NCBI GenBank assembly: GCA_029210175.1
Contig: JARGPL010000016.1
Span: 1-64,000, forward strand
DNA: 64,000 nucleotides
Source of the DNA: Minwuia sp.
GTDB lineage: Bacteria; Pseudomonadota; Alphaproteobacteria; Minwuiales; Minwuiaceae
Direction: 5' to 3'
Under the pieces are notes generated by a model. The model ran no database searches. It saw only the letters and a program-made list of their open reading frames with translations, and was not told where the DNA came from. Shown in pieces: positions 48,292 to 56,074 of this stretch (the stretch's first letter is position 1; every line of letters begins with the position of its first letter). The position numbers were made by a program, and so were the translations under genes.

Positions 48292-48330
48292 ATGTGAGGT
48301 TTCATTAGGTTGTCCATCCGGGCGTCTGCG

Positions 48331-48744
48331 TCAACCCTTGATTGCCGCAGAAACGGCATCCTGAATGGCCTGATAGGGCAGCAGGACGCACGAATGACGA
48401 CTGATATGCGCCTGGACGGGCAGAAAATCACAGTAATCGTCCGGGGCATCTCTTTCGTCCTTCAGGAACGCCTGCAAGGCTACCTTGCGTGCTTTCATGT
48501 CGTCCAGGGTCTGGCCAACAGCCGTTTCACCGACGATGGATGTGGACGCCTGACATACCAGACAGGCCCTGATCTCGTAGCCAATGCCGGTGATCCGGTC
48601 ACCATCAAGCTGCAGGTCGAGGATGATGCGGTCTCCGCACATCGGGTTGTGCGTCGTGGTCGTGGCGTCCGGCGATTCCAGGCGCCCGGCGCCGCTGGCG
48701 CGACCTGCAAGTTTCAGGAATGCGGTCTGATAGATCTCGCTCAC
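48331..48744 (-). CDS. sufU: SufU-type iron-sulfur scaffold / sulfur acceptor
   Basis: A 137-residue IscU-fold protein. The ligand positions are intact: NPMCGDRI (Cys and Asp, about residues 33-40), RACLVCQAS (about 58-66) and RHSCVLLPY (about 115-123). The 20-residue stretch between the second and third ligand sites is the insertion that separates SufU from IscU. SufU takes persulfide from SufS, whose gene overlaps it by 4 bases. It is the last gene of the maturation operon. A general Fe-S role is the family default; the context suggests sulfur delivery to Moco (inference). Confidence 0.8.
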   Translation of the reverse strand: MSEIYQTAFLKLAGRASGAGRLESPDATTTTHNPMCGDRIILDLQLDGDRITGIGYEIRACLVCQASTSIVGETAVGQTLDDMKARKVALQAFLKDERDAPDDYCDFLPVQAHISRHSCVLLPYQAIQDAVSAAIKG

Positions 48745-49958
48745 AGCAGCGCCCTCACTTCCCTCAGCCCACGCAGCAATGCCTCGACATCATCTGCATC
48801 ATTGTACAGCGCCAGGGAGGCACGCACCGTCCCGGCGATATCGCGACTGTCCATATAGGGTTGCGCGCAATGATGACCACCACGGACAGCCACGCCATGG
48901 CTGTCCAGTATCTGGGCCACGTCATGCGGATGCAGCGGGTCCATGGTGAAGGACACCACCGGCATCCGGGCTTGCGTGCCAGCCGGGCCGACCAGCGAAA
49001 CACCCTGCATGCCTGACAGACCGTCGATGAGCTGAGCGGTCAGGTTCTTCAGGTGCGTTTCGGCTCCGGCGAGGTCCTGCGCTGACAACCAGTCCGCCGC
49101 AGCGGCAAGACCTATGGCCGGGGTGATGGGGGGCGTCCCGGCCTCGAACCGCATCGGCGGCGCTGCATAGCTTGTCTGTTCCAGGGAAACATGCGCGATC
49201 ATCTCACCGCCACCCATGAAGGGGGGCATGGATTCAAGCAGGTCGGAGCGACCCCAGAGAACACCGATCCCGTTCGGCCCGAACATCTTGTGGCCGGAAA
49301 AGCAGTAGAATCCGACGCCCAGCGCGGGCACGTCCAGCGGGCCATGCGGCACCATCTGTGCCCCGTCCAGCAGTACCTCCGCACCTGCCGCGCGGGCCGC
49401 AGTCACGACACGGGCAACATCCGTGACCGCGCCGGTGACATTGGCGGCGTGGGTCAGGGCGATCAGCCGGGTCCGCTCCGTCACCAGGTCATCCAGCCGG
49501 TCGAGATCCATGCGGCCATCCGTTGTGGCGGGCAGGGCTTTCAGGACAATGCCATTCCGGTCGCGCAGCAACTGCCAGGGCACGATATTGGAATGATGTT
49601 CAAGGGTGGAGATCAGCACTTCATCGCCAGGGCCCAGCCGGGCACCAAAGGCATGGGCCACCAGATTGATGGCCGACGTGGTGCCGGATGTGAAGACCAC
49701 CTGACTGGCCTGCGCCCCGACAAACCGGGCAACACTCTCACGCGCACCCTCATAGGCACGGGTCGCCGCCTCCGCCAGTCGATGGACGGAGCGATGGACG
49801 TTCGCCCGCGCGGTTGTTTCATGCGCGGCCATGGCGTCCAGTACGGCGCGCGGTATCTGCGCGGTGGCACCATTGTCGAGGTAATGCAGGCGCGGGACAG
49901 GGCCGTCGCCGGTCAGGATCGGGAACTGGGCACGGACCGCCGCAACATCGAAAGCCAT
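48741..49958 (-). CDS. sufS: SufS-type cysteine desulfurase
   Basis: A 405-residue class V PLP enzyme converting cysteine to alanine with a protein-bound persulfide. The PLP lysine is in CFSGHKMFGPNGIGVLWG (about residues 222-239) and the catalytic cysteine in AVRGGHHCAQPYM (about 360-372), the SufS (group II) arrangement. Also present are NVHRSVHRLAEAAT and STLEHHSNIVPWQ. No sufBCD genes adjoin it; instead it overlaps the MPT-binding fusion by 1 base and sufU by 4, which suggests a specialised sulfur donor. Confidence 0.88.
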   Translation of the reverse strand: MAFDVAAVRAQFPILTGDGPVPRLHYLDNGATAQIPRAVLDAMAAHETTARANVHRSVHRLAEAATRAYEGARESVARFVGAQASQVVFTSGTTSAINLVAHAFGARLGPGDEVLISTLEHHSNIVPWQLLRDRNGIVLKALPATTDGRMDLDRLDDLVTERTRLIALTHAANVTGAVTDVARVVTAARAAGAEVLLDGAQMVPHGPLDVPALGVGFYCFSGHKMFGPNGIGVLWGRSDLLESMPPFMGGGEMIAHVSLEQTSYAAPPMRFEAGTPPITPAIGLAAAADWLSAQDLAGAETHLKNLTAQLIDGLSGMQGVSLVGPAGTQARMPVVSFTMDPLHPHDVAQILDSHGVAVRGGHHCAQPYMDSRDIAGTVRASLALYNDADDVEALLRGLREVRALL

Positions 49959-51571
49959 CAGCTGCGCGCCATCGCGAGGGCTTCGGGCGTGTCGACATCC
50001 ATGAATATGGAATCATCATCCACCGCGACCTCCGCCACCAGGTCCTCATGCTGTCCGATAAGGTGGCGTGCGCCGGTATCGCCAGCCACATCCCGGATGG
50101 CAGCGAAGAAGCGGTGGTCGAACAGGACCGGATTGCCGCGCTTGCCATGCCGGGTCGGGATCACGATGGCACGGCCCTCTACCGGGTTGAAGGCGGCAAT
50201 CATGCGGTCCAGCAGCGCTGTCGTGATACGTGGCATGTCGCCGAGGCAGACCAGCGCACCGTCGCAATCGTCCGGCACCGCGGCGATGCCGGTGGCCAGA
50301 GAGGTGCTCAAACCATCCGCAAACCTGGGATTGTGAGTCAGGATTGCCTGCCGTCCACCCAGTGCAGCACTGATGCGATCGGGTTCGTGTCCGGTAACAA
50401 CGATCAGGGGGGTGGCCGCACTCGCCTCCACGGCTTCTATGGCGTGCAGCAGCATCGGTTTGCCGCTGACATCGGCGAGCAGCTTGTTCTCCACCCCCAT
50501 GCGCCGCGACTGCCCGGCGGCGAGCACGATACCGGCGATGCGCGGCATCCGCTGCGCGCTGTCCTTCTGTCCCGGCTTCCCGTCGCGTGGCGCACCACGC
50601 TGCACCGTGTCCATCAGCAACCCTCCCACACCCATGCCCATGACGGCCGTTGCATCCACATCCAGCCCGGCAAGGAAACGGTTCAGGACCCAGTCGAAAC
50701 CGTTTGGCTTCGGGCTTCGGGCGCAGCCTGGCGCGCCAATGACCGGCACGCCGTCCAGTTCACCGATCAGCATCAGATTGCCCGGATCGACCGGCATGCC
50801 GTAGTGGCGGATGGTCCCGCCTGCAGCAACGATCCCGGCGGGAATCACGTCGCGTCGGTCAGTGATCGCGGATGCCGCGAAGATGACGATGGGGGCGTTG
50901 CCCGCCGCATGCTGACTGCGGATCGCCGCGGCCAGGGCAACCTCGTGATGGTCAACGGTGACGACATCGCCGAGCGAACTGCCGACCCGTTCCAGCCGGG
51001 CCGCCATGACGTCCGTTGCCTTGGCGATGACCGACGGCTTGGTTTCCGGCAGGCGGGTGGAGATCACGCCGACGCAGTGGGGTTCGAAGGGTGCAACGGC
51101 GATGGCACCGGCTGCGATGGATTCCACTTTCGACACCGTTTCAGCCGGCGCGGCAAACGGAATGATCTTGACGGTGGCCAGCATCTGTCCGGCCTCGACA
51201 CTGGCCCATGGCGCCACCGTGGCGATCGTGACGCTTTCATGCACGGCGTTCATCGCGTCCACCGTTGCCCGGTCGACCATCGCGATTCCGGCCGCATCCG
51301 CATAGAGGTTGCAGCGGCCCGTGAACGGGGCGTTGGCGCGGCATCCCGGCCCGACACTGGCCTCTGCCACCCGTTGCGCGGCAGTATCCTCAGGGACATC
51401 ACCGGCTTCCGGTTGGGCGGCGAGCACGGTCTCGGTGCCATTCCGGCGCAGCCATTCGACTTCGGCAGCGGTCAGCACATGACCCTTCTTCAGCCGTCGC
51501 CCGTCCACGGTCAGGCCGTGGGCAAGCCACGCGCCGGTCGCCGCATCCAGGGGCAGCCGCGCGAAGATCAC
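49958..51571 (-). CDS. Fused molybdopterin-binding domain + MobA-like nucleotidyltransferase
   Basis: A 537-residue two-domain protein. Residues 1-330 resemble molybdopterin-binding/MoeA-like proteins (GRRLKKGHVLTAAEVEWL, GNAPIVIFAASAITDRRDV, YGMPVDPGNLMLIGELDGVPVIGAPGCARSP). Residues about 345-537 are an NTP-transferase of the MobA/MocA type (IAGIVLAAGQSRRMG, NKLLADVSGKPMLLHAIEA, LVCLGDMPRITTALLDRMI). The likely role is attaching CMP to molybdopterin to give the cytosine dinucleotide cofactor used by xanthine-oxidase/CO-dehydrogenase family enzymes. It overlaps the XdhC C-domain gene by 4 bases. Confidence 0.85.
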   Translation of the reverse strand: MIFARLPLDAATGAWLAHGLTVDGRRLKKGHVLTAAEVEWLRRNGTETVLAAQPEAGDVPEDTAAQRVAEASVGPGCRANAPFTGRCNLYADAAGIAMVDRATVDAMNAVHESVTIATVAPWASVEAGQMLATVKIIPFAAPAETVSKVESIAAGAIAVAPFEPHCVGVISTRLPETKPSVIAKATDVMAARLERVGSSLGDVVTVDHHEVALAAAIRSQHAAGNAPIVIFAASAITDRRDVIPAGIVAAGGTIRHYGMPVDPGNLMLIGELDGVPVIGAPGCARSPKPNGFDWVLNRFLAGLDVDATAVMGMGVGGLLMDTVQRGAPRDGKPGQKDSAQRMPRIAGIVLAAGQSRRMGVENKLLADVSGKPMLLHAIEAVEASAATPLIVVTGHEPDRISAALGGRQAILTHNPRFADGLSTSLATGIAAVPDDCDGALVCLGDMPRITTALLDRMIAAFNPVEGRAIVIPTRHGKRGNPVLFDHRFFAAIRDVAGDTGARHLIGQHEDLVAEVAVDDDSIFMDVDTPEALAMARS

Positions 51572-52245
51572 GCCGCCAAGCCACGCAGGGCAGCGGTCAC
51601 CTGGCCCATGATCGACACGGCGATCTCTGCCGGGGACTTTGCGCCGATATTCAGCCCGACCGGGCCATTGATCCGGCAGTGCCTTTCAGCGTCAAACCCG
51701 GCGCTCTCGAGACGCTGGATACGCTTGGCGTGCGTGCCGCGTGATCCGAGCGAGCCAATGTAGAACGCGTCCGACGACAGGGCTGCCTGCAGCGCCGGAT
51801 CGTCCAGCTTCGGATCATGCGTCAGGGTGACGATGGCTGTCCTGTGATCGGGTTTCAACGCCGCCAACGCCTCATCTGGCCAGGCATCCAGGATGCGGAT
51901 CTCGGGGAACCGCTCCGGTGTCGCCCAGGCCTGTCGGGGATCGACGATGGTCACGTCGTAGCCGGTCATGGCGGCCATGGGCGCCAGTGCCTGAGCGATA
52001 TGCACGGCCCCGACGATGATCATCCGCAGCGGCGGATTGAAGACATTCAGGAACACGTCACCGTCAGCTGTCTCGACGGTGCGCGGCTTGTCGGACTGGA
52101 TGGCCAGTGTGGCGTCGTCAGCCAGCGGGTCCCCGTCACCCGGGTGGATCAGGCGCTGGTCACCAGTGGCCAGATGGGTGGCCAGGACCACGGTACGCTG
52201 TGCGCTGCGGTCGGCCAGAAGCTGTTTCAGCAGGTCGGTTTTCAT
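51568..52245 (-). CDS. XdhC-family protein, Rossmann (C-terminal) domain
   Basis: A 225-residue protein carrying the XdhC C-terminal Rossmann part: MIIVGAVHIAQALAPMAAMTGYDVTIVDPR near residues 75-104, AIVTLTHDPKLDDPALQAAL and FYIGSLGSRGTHAKRIQRL, ending GAKSPAEIAVSIMGQVTAAL. In most bacteria this is fused to the N-domain found in the upstream gene; here they are two proteins. XdhC binds Moco, promotes its sulfuration by a NifS-like desulfurase and inserts it into the apoenzyme. Confidence 0.88.
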   Translation of the reverse strand: MKTDLLKQLLADRSAQRTVVLATHLATGDQRLIHPGDGDPLADDATLAIQSDKPRTVETADGDVFLNVFNPPLRMIIVGAVHIAQALAPMAAMTGYDVTIVDPRQAWATPERFPEIRILDAWPDEALAALKPDHRTAIVTLTHDPKLDDPALQAALSSDAFYIGSLGSRGTHAKRIQRLESAGFDAERHCRINGPVGLNIGAKSPAEIAVSIMGQVTAALRGLAA

Positions 52246-52248
52246 GGC

Positions 52249-52572
52249 TCAGTCCAGACGCTCGACAAAGACGGAAATCTTGCCACCACAGGCCAGCCCG
52301 ACTTCCCAGGCTTCGTCGTTGCTGACCCCGAAGTCCATCTGCTTCGGCTTGCCATGGCGCATGATCTCCAGCGCTTCCGCGACCACGGCACCTTCGACAC
52401 AGCCGCCGGAAACCGAGCCAACGAAGTCACCATTCTCCGCAATCGCCAATTGGCTGCCTGCCGGTCGCGGGGCAGACCCCCAGGTGGACACGACGGTGGC
52501 CAGCGCGACCTTGCGGCCGTCGGCCTGCCAGTCGGCGGCGCTCTGCAGGATGTCGCGTGTTTCGGTGGTCAT
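52249..52572 (-). CDS. XdhC/CoxI N-terminal domain protein
   Basis: A 107-residue stand-alone XdhC_CoxI domain: VALATVVSTWGSAPRPAGSQ near residues 22-41, VGSVSGGCVEGAV near 51-63 and the terminal LACGGKISVFVERLD. The conserved cysteines in SGGCVEG and ACGG are present. It lies 3 bases upstream of the Rossmann-half gene, so the pair probably forms a functional XdhC. It overlaps coxE by 4 bases. Confidence 0.88.
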   Translation of the reverse strand: MTTETRDILQSAADWQADGRKVALATVVSTWGSAPRPAGSQLAIAENGDFVGSVSGGCVEGAVVAEALEIMRHGKPKQMDFGVSNDEAWEVGLACGGKISVFVERLD

Positions 52573-53840
52573 GACAATTCTCCCGACCAGTTGCGCGCCG
52601 CCTCGAGACGGCGCGGTCCGATTTCACCCAGGGCTTCCGCCAGCTGGGACAGGCTTTCCAGATTGTGGACCGGCCTGAAGTCATCAACATGGGGCAGGAT
52701 CGCACGAATGCCACGCGCCTTGGGTTCAAATCCATCGAACCGCAACAGTGGATTGAGCCAGATCAGGCGACGGCAGGACTTGTGCAGCCGCTCCATTTCA
52801 AGCTGCAGTCCGTCGCCGGCGTCGCGGTCGAGACCGTCGGTGATCATCAGCACCACGGCACCCTGACCCAGCACGCGTCGCGACCAGTACTTGTTGAATT
52901 CCTCCAGCGTGGCGCCAATGCGGGTGCCGCCGGACCAGTCCTGCACCTGGTCGCCAATGCGTTCCAGCGCCACGTCGATATCGCGGTTGCGCAGGTGACG
53001 GGTGATGTTGGACAGGCGGGTCCCGAACAGGAAACTGTGGACCCGGTCCCGGTCGCTGGTCATCGCGTGCATGAAATGCAGCATCATGCGGCTGTAACGT
53101 TCCATGGATCCGGAGATATCGCAGAGCACGACCAGCGGCGGATGCCGTTCCACCCGCGTGCGGCGTTCCAGTGTCACGATATCGCCGCCGGATTTCAGCG
53201 TGGAGCGGAAACTGCGGCGCATGTCGACCCGGGCACCATTGGGGCTGGGGCGGAACCGCCGTGTCTTCACGGACATGAGGGGCAGGCGCATGCGGGCCAT
53301 GGCACGCCGAGCCTCCTCCATCTCCGAATTCGTCATGTCCTCGAAATCGCGGGTCTGCAGCTTTTCGTCATCGGAAACGGTCAGGGTCGCATCGACCTCT
53401 ATCTCCTGCTCGCCGTTCTCCTCCGCTTCCTGGCGCGACTTGGGGGCCAGCGCCTCGGCGATCCGCCGCATGGTCTTCTTGCGTTCTGCCTCTTCTGTGC
53501 CGTCAGCGTCGGCACGCAATTCGGGCAGCAGCAGAGACATCATCTTTTCGAGCAATTGCGGATCGCGCCAGAAGATGTGAAACGCCTGATCGAACAGTTC
53601 CTTCTGGTCGCGCCGGTTCACGAACACCGCGTGCAGCGTCCAGTAGAAATCCGTCCGATGCTGCAGTCCTGCGGTCTCGACGGCACGGATCGCGTCCAGC
53701 GTCTTGCCCGGACCCACCGGCAATCCCGCCGCCCTGAGCGCACGTGCGAAGTGCATGATGTTCTCTGCCAGGCGCCCGCCCTTCGGCGGATCATCGGGTG
53801 ATCCGCTGTCGCTGGGGGGGACTGGCGCGGTTCCGAACAT
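52569..53840 (-). CDS. coxE: CoxE-like VWA domain protein
   Basis: A 423-residue protein. The C-terminal von Willebrand A domain has a MIDAS motif VVLCDISGSMERYSRMM (about residues 234-250) and VLMITDGLDRDAGDG. The N-terminal half is helical and charged (RIAEALAPKSRQEAEENGEQ). CoxE pairs with the MoxR ATPase CoxD to mature the active site of molybdenum CO-dehydrogenase-type enzymes. It overlaps the coxD-like gene by 1 base and the XdhC N-domain gene by 4. Confidence 0.87.
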   Translation of the reverse strand: MFGTAPVPPSDSGSPDDPPKGGRLAENIMHFARALRAAGLPVGPGKTLDAIRAVETAGLQHRTDFYWTLHAVFVNRRDQKELFDQAFHIFWRDPQLLEKMMSLLLPELRADADGTEEAERKKTMRRIAEALAPKSRQEAEENGEQEIEVDATLTVSDDEKLQTRDFEDMTNSEMEEARRAMARMRLPLMSVKTRRFRPSPNGARVDMRRSFRSTLKSGGDIVTLERRTRVERHPPLVVLCDISGSMERYSRMMLHFMHAMTSDRDRVHSFLFGTRLSNITRHLRNRDIDVALERIGDQVQDWSGGTRIGATLEEFNKYWSRRVLGQGAVVLMITDGLDRDAGDGLQLEMERLHKSCRRLIWLNPLLRFDGFEPKARGIRAILPHVDDFRPVHNLESLSQLAEALGEIGPRRLEAARNWSGELS

Positions 53841-54763
53841 CAGCCCGCCACTGCCTCTGCCCTGACCTGCTGCAGGATGCGGGCGGCTTCACTGCCCTGC
53901 ATCTTAACAATGTCGTCCTGGTATTTCAGGATGACACCGAGTGTGTTGTTGATGGTGTCGGGGTCCAGGACCACCACATCCAGTTCCGTCAGGGCCCGGG
54001 TCCAGTCGATGGTTTCTGCCACGCCTGGCTGCTTGAACAGGTCCTGCTTGCGCAGCTCCTGGATGAAGCCGACGATCTGTGCGGACAGGTTTGCCGGGGC
54101 GTCCGGGGCCTTGCGACGCAGGATCTCAAGTTCCCGCTGCGCGTTCGGATAATCGACCCAATGGTAAAGGCAGCGGCGTTTCAGGGCGTCATGGATTTCC
54201 CGCGTCCGGTTCGACGTGATGACCACCAGCGGTGGTTCCGGCGCCTTGATCGTGCCGATTTCCGGAATGCTGATCTGGAAGTCGGACAGGATTTCCAGCA
54301 GATAGGCCTCGAACGGTTCATCCGTCCGGTCCAGTTCGTCGATCAGCAGGACAGGTGCGGCACCTGGCTCACAGTCCAGGGCCTGCAACAGCGGGCGACG
54401 GATCAGGAATTCCTCGGTGAAGATGCCCTTGGCGAGTTTCTCGCGATCCTTCTCGCCCGCAGCCTCCGCCAGCCGGATTTCGAGCATCTGGCGCGCATAA
54501 TTCCATTCATAGACGGCGGACGCCGTATCCAGCCCCTCGTAGCACTGCAACCGGACCAGTGGGCGGCGCAGGGTGCTGGCCAGCACCTTCGCGATCTCCG
54601 TCTTGCCGACGCCGGCCTCCCCTTCCAGAAAGATCGGGCGGCCCATGCGCATGGACAGATAGGTGATGGTCGCCAGGCTGCGGTCAGCGACGTAGTCGGC
54701 CTCCGAAAGCAGGGTCTCGGTCTCATCGATGGATGTGGGCAGGGCGCGGGGCGCATCAGTCAT
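53840..54763 (-). CDS. coxD: MoxR-family AAA+ ATPase (CoxD-like)
   Basis: A 307-residue AAA+ ATPase: Walker A GEAGVGKTEIAKVLA near residues 47-61, Walker B VLLIDELDRTDEPFEAYLLE near 137-156, and the sensor-1 type PLVVITSNRTREIHDALKRRCLYHWVDYP. MoxR proteins act as metal-centre chaperones with VWA partners, and the next gene is such a partner (coxE). In CO-dehydrogenase systems CoxD supports sulfuration and copper loading at the Mo site. It sits 48 bases downstream of the tiny membrane-protein gene. Confidence 0.88.
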   Translation of the reverse strand: MTDAPRALPTSIDETETLLSEADYVADRSLATITYLSMRMGRPIFLEGEAGVGKTEIAKVLASTLRRPLVRLQCYEGLDTASAVYEWNYARQMLEIRLAEAAGEKDREKLAKGIFTEEFLIRRPLLQALDCEPGAAPVLLIDELDRTDEPFEAYLLEILSDFQISIPEIGTIKAPEPPLVVITSNRTREIHDALKRRCLYHWVDYPNAQRELEILRRKAPDAPANLSAQIVGFIQELRKQDLFKQPGVAETIDWTRALTELDVVVLDPDTINNTLGVILKYQDDIVKMQGSEAARILQQVRAEAVAG

Positions 54764-54811
54764 GAACAGGTCTCCGGCAGGCAGTTTGCAACGCGGTCAG
54801 GTCAGATGCGA

Positions 54812-54970
54812 TCAGACCAGCCACACGGTATATAGCGCAACGGCAACGATCAGGATCACGGCCCAGAGCCAGGGGCTGACGCGACCCGACTTTCGCCGGT
54901 TGCGCGCCGCGTCCTCCGCCGCGCGCATGGACCGGGCGGCAATGCTTTCCTCATCGTCGGTCTCAGCCAT
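54812..54970 (-). CDS. Small single-pass membrane protein (52 aa)
   Basis: The protein starts MAETDDEESIAARSMRAAED, continues with a basic patch (AARNRRKSGRVS) and ends in one membrane helix (PWLWAVILIVAVALYTVWLV) at the very C-terminus: a tail-anchored layout with the acidic N-terminus in the cytoplasm. It overlaps the upstream dehydrogenase gene by 8 bases, which supports translation by coupling. I recognise no family. It is too short for most ORF thresholds. Confidence 0.65.
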   Translation of the reverse strand: MAETDDEESIAARSMRAAEDAARNRRKSGRVSPWLWAVILIVAVALYTVWLV

Positions 54971-55856
54971 GGCTCTTCTTCAGCTGACGCAGACGACGGA
55001 TCAGGCTGGAGGTATCCCAGCGGCTGCCGCCCATGGCCTGCACATCGCCATAGAACTGGTCGACGAGGGCTGTCATGGGCAGGCTGACCTGCATGCGTTT
55101 GGCTTCATCCAGGCACATGCCCAGGTCCTTGCGCATCCAGTCGACCGCGAAACCGAACTCGAACTTGTCATCCAGCATCGTCTCGTAGCGGTTTTCCATC
55201 TGCCAGGACTGGGCGGCACCCTTGGAAATCGTATCGACGACCCTGCGCCCGTCCAGACCAGCGGACTGCGCGAAATGCAGTGCCTCCGACAGGCCCTGCA
55301 CCACCCCGGCAATACATATCTGGTTGACCATCTTGGCCAGCTGTCCGCTGCCGGCTTCGCCCAGCAGTTCACATGCGCGGGCATAGCTCATGATGGCAGG
55401 CTTCGCGGTTTCGTAGTCCTTTTCCGCCCCACCGCACATGACGGTGAGCACGCCATTCTCGGCACCCGCCTGGCCGCCGGAAACCGGCCCATCGACAAAG
55501 CCGATGCCCTTCGCCGCTGCCAGTGTCGCAATCTCCCGCGCCACATCGGCGGATGCTGTCGTGTGATCGACCAGCACGGCACCTGACTTCATGCCGGCCA
55601 ATGCGCCATCGTCGCCAAGTACGACGCTGCGCAGGTCGTCGTCGTTGCCAACGCAGACCATGACGAAGTCGGCACCCTCGGCTGCCTGGCGCGGGGTCGC
55701 GGCGCTCTTGCCGCCATGGTCTTTCACCCAGGACTCGGCCTTGGCGGCGCTGCGATTGTAGACGGTGGTCGCAAACCCCTTCTGCTGCAGAAAACCGGCC
55801 ATGGGATACCCCATGACGCCCAACCCGATGAATGCCGCTGTCTGAGCCATCTTCAT
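54963..55856 (-). CDS. NAD(P)-dependent 3-hydroxyisobutyrate dehydrogenase-like oxidoreductase
   Basis: About 297 residues of the beta-hydroxyacid dehydrogenase family. It has the cofactor motif FIGLGVMGYPMAGFLQQKGF near residues 7-26, the substrate motif FVDGPVSGGQAGAENGVLTV near 117-136 and the catalytic lysine in GSGQLAKMVNQI near 166-177. Substrates in the family include 3-hydroxyisobutyrate, tartronate semialdehyde and succinic semialdehyde, and the sequence does not decide. Several ATGs cluster at 55859, 55856 and 55850 behind GTGGGGG; the middle one is chosen. It is divergent from the penicillin-acylase gene. Confidence 0.85.
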   Translation of the reverse strand: MKMAQTAAFIGLGVMGYPMAGFLQQKGFATTVYNRSAAKAESWVKDHGGKSAATPRQAAEGADFVMVCVGNDDDLRSVVLGDDGALAGMKSGAVLVDHTTASADVAREIATLAAAKGIGFVDGPVSGGQAGAENGVLTVMCGGAEKDYETAKPAIMSYARACELLGEAGSGQLAKMVNQICIAGVVQGLSEALHFAQSAGLDGRRVVDTISKGAAQSWQMENRYETMLDDKFEFGFAVDWMRKDLGMCLDEAKRMQVSLPMTALVDQFYGDVQAMGGSRWDTSSLIRRLRQLKKSHG

Positions 55857-56074
55857 CATCCCCCACGTATGAAACCTGTTGTCATCTTTCCTACACTGCA
55901 CAGCCTCGCATCGAAAGGGGCGGCTTGGACGGCGGTGCCTGCGGCTGGAACGGGCATCCGGACCACTTGCATCCGGCGTGCGTGCAGGGGGCGGTCACCG
56001 GTTGACCTGTGTGCCAAACGGGCCATGCTCTGGGGGCTTCGGTGATTCTGGAAATCTGGCGCGGAATTCGTGCA

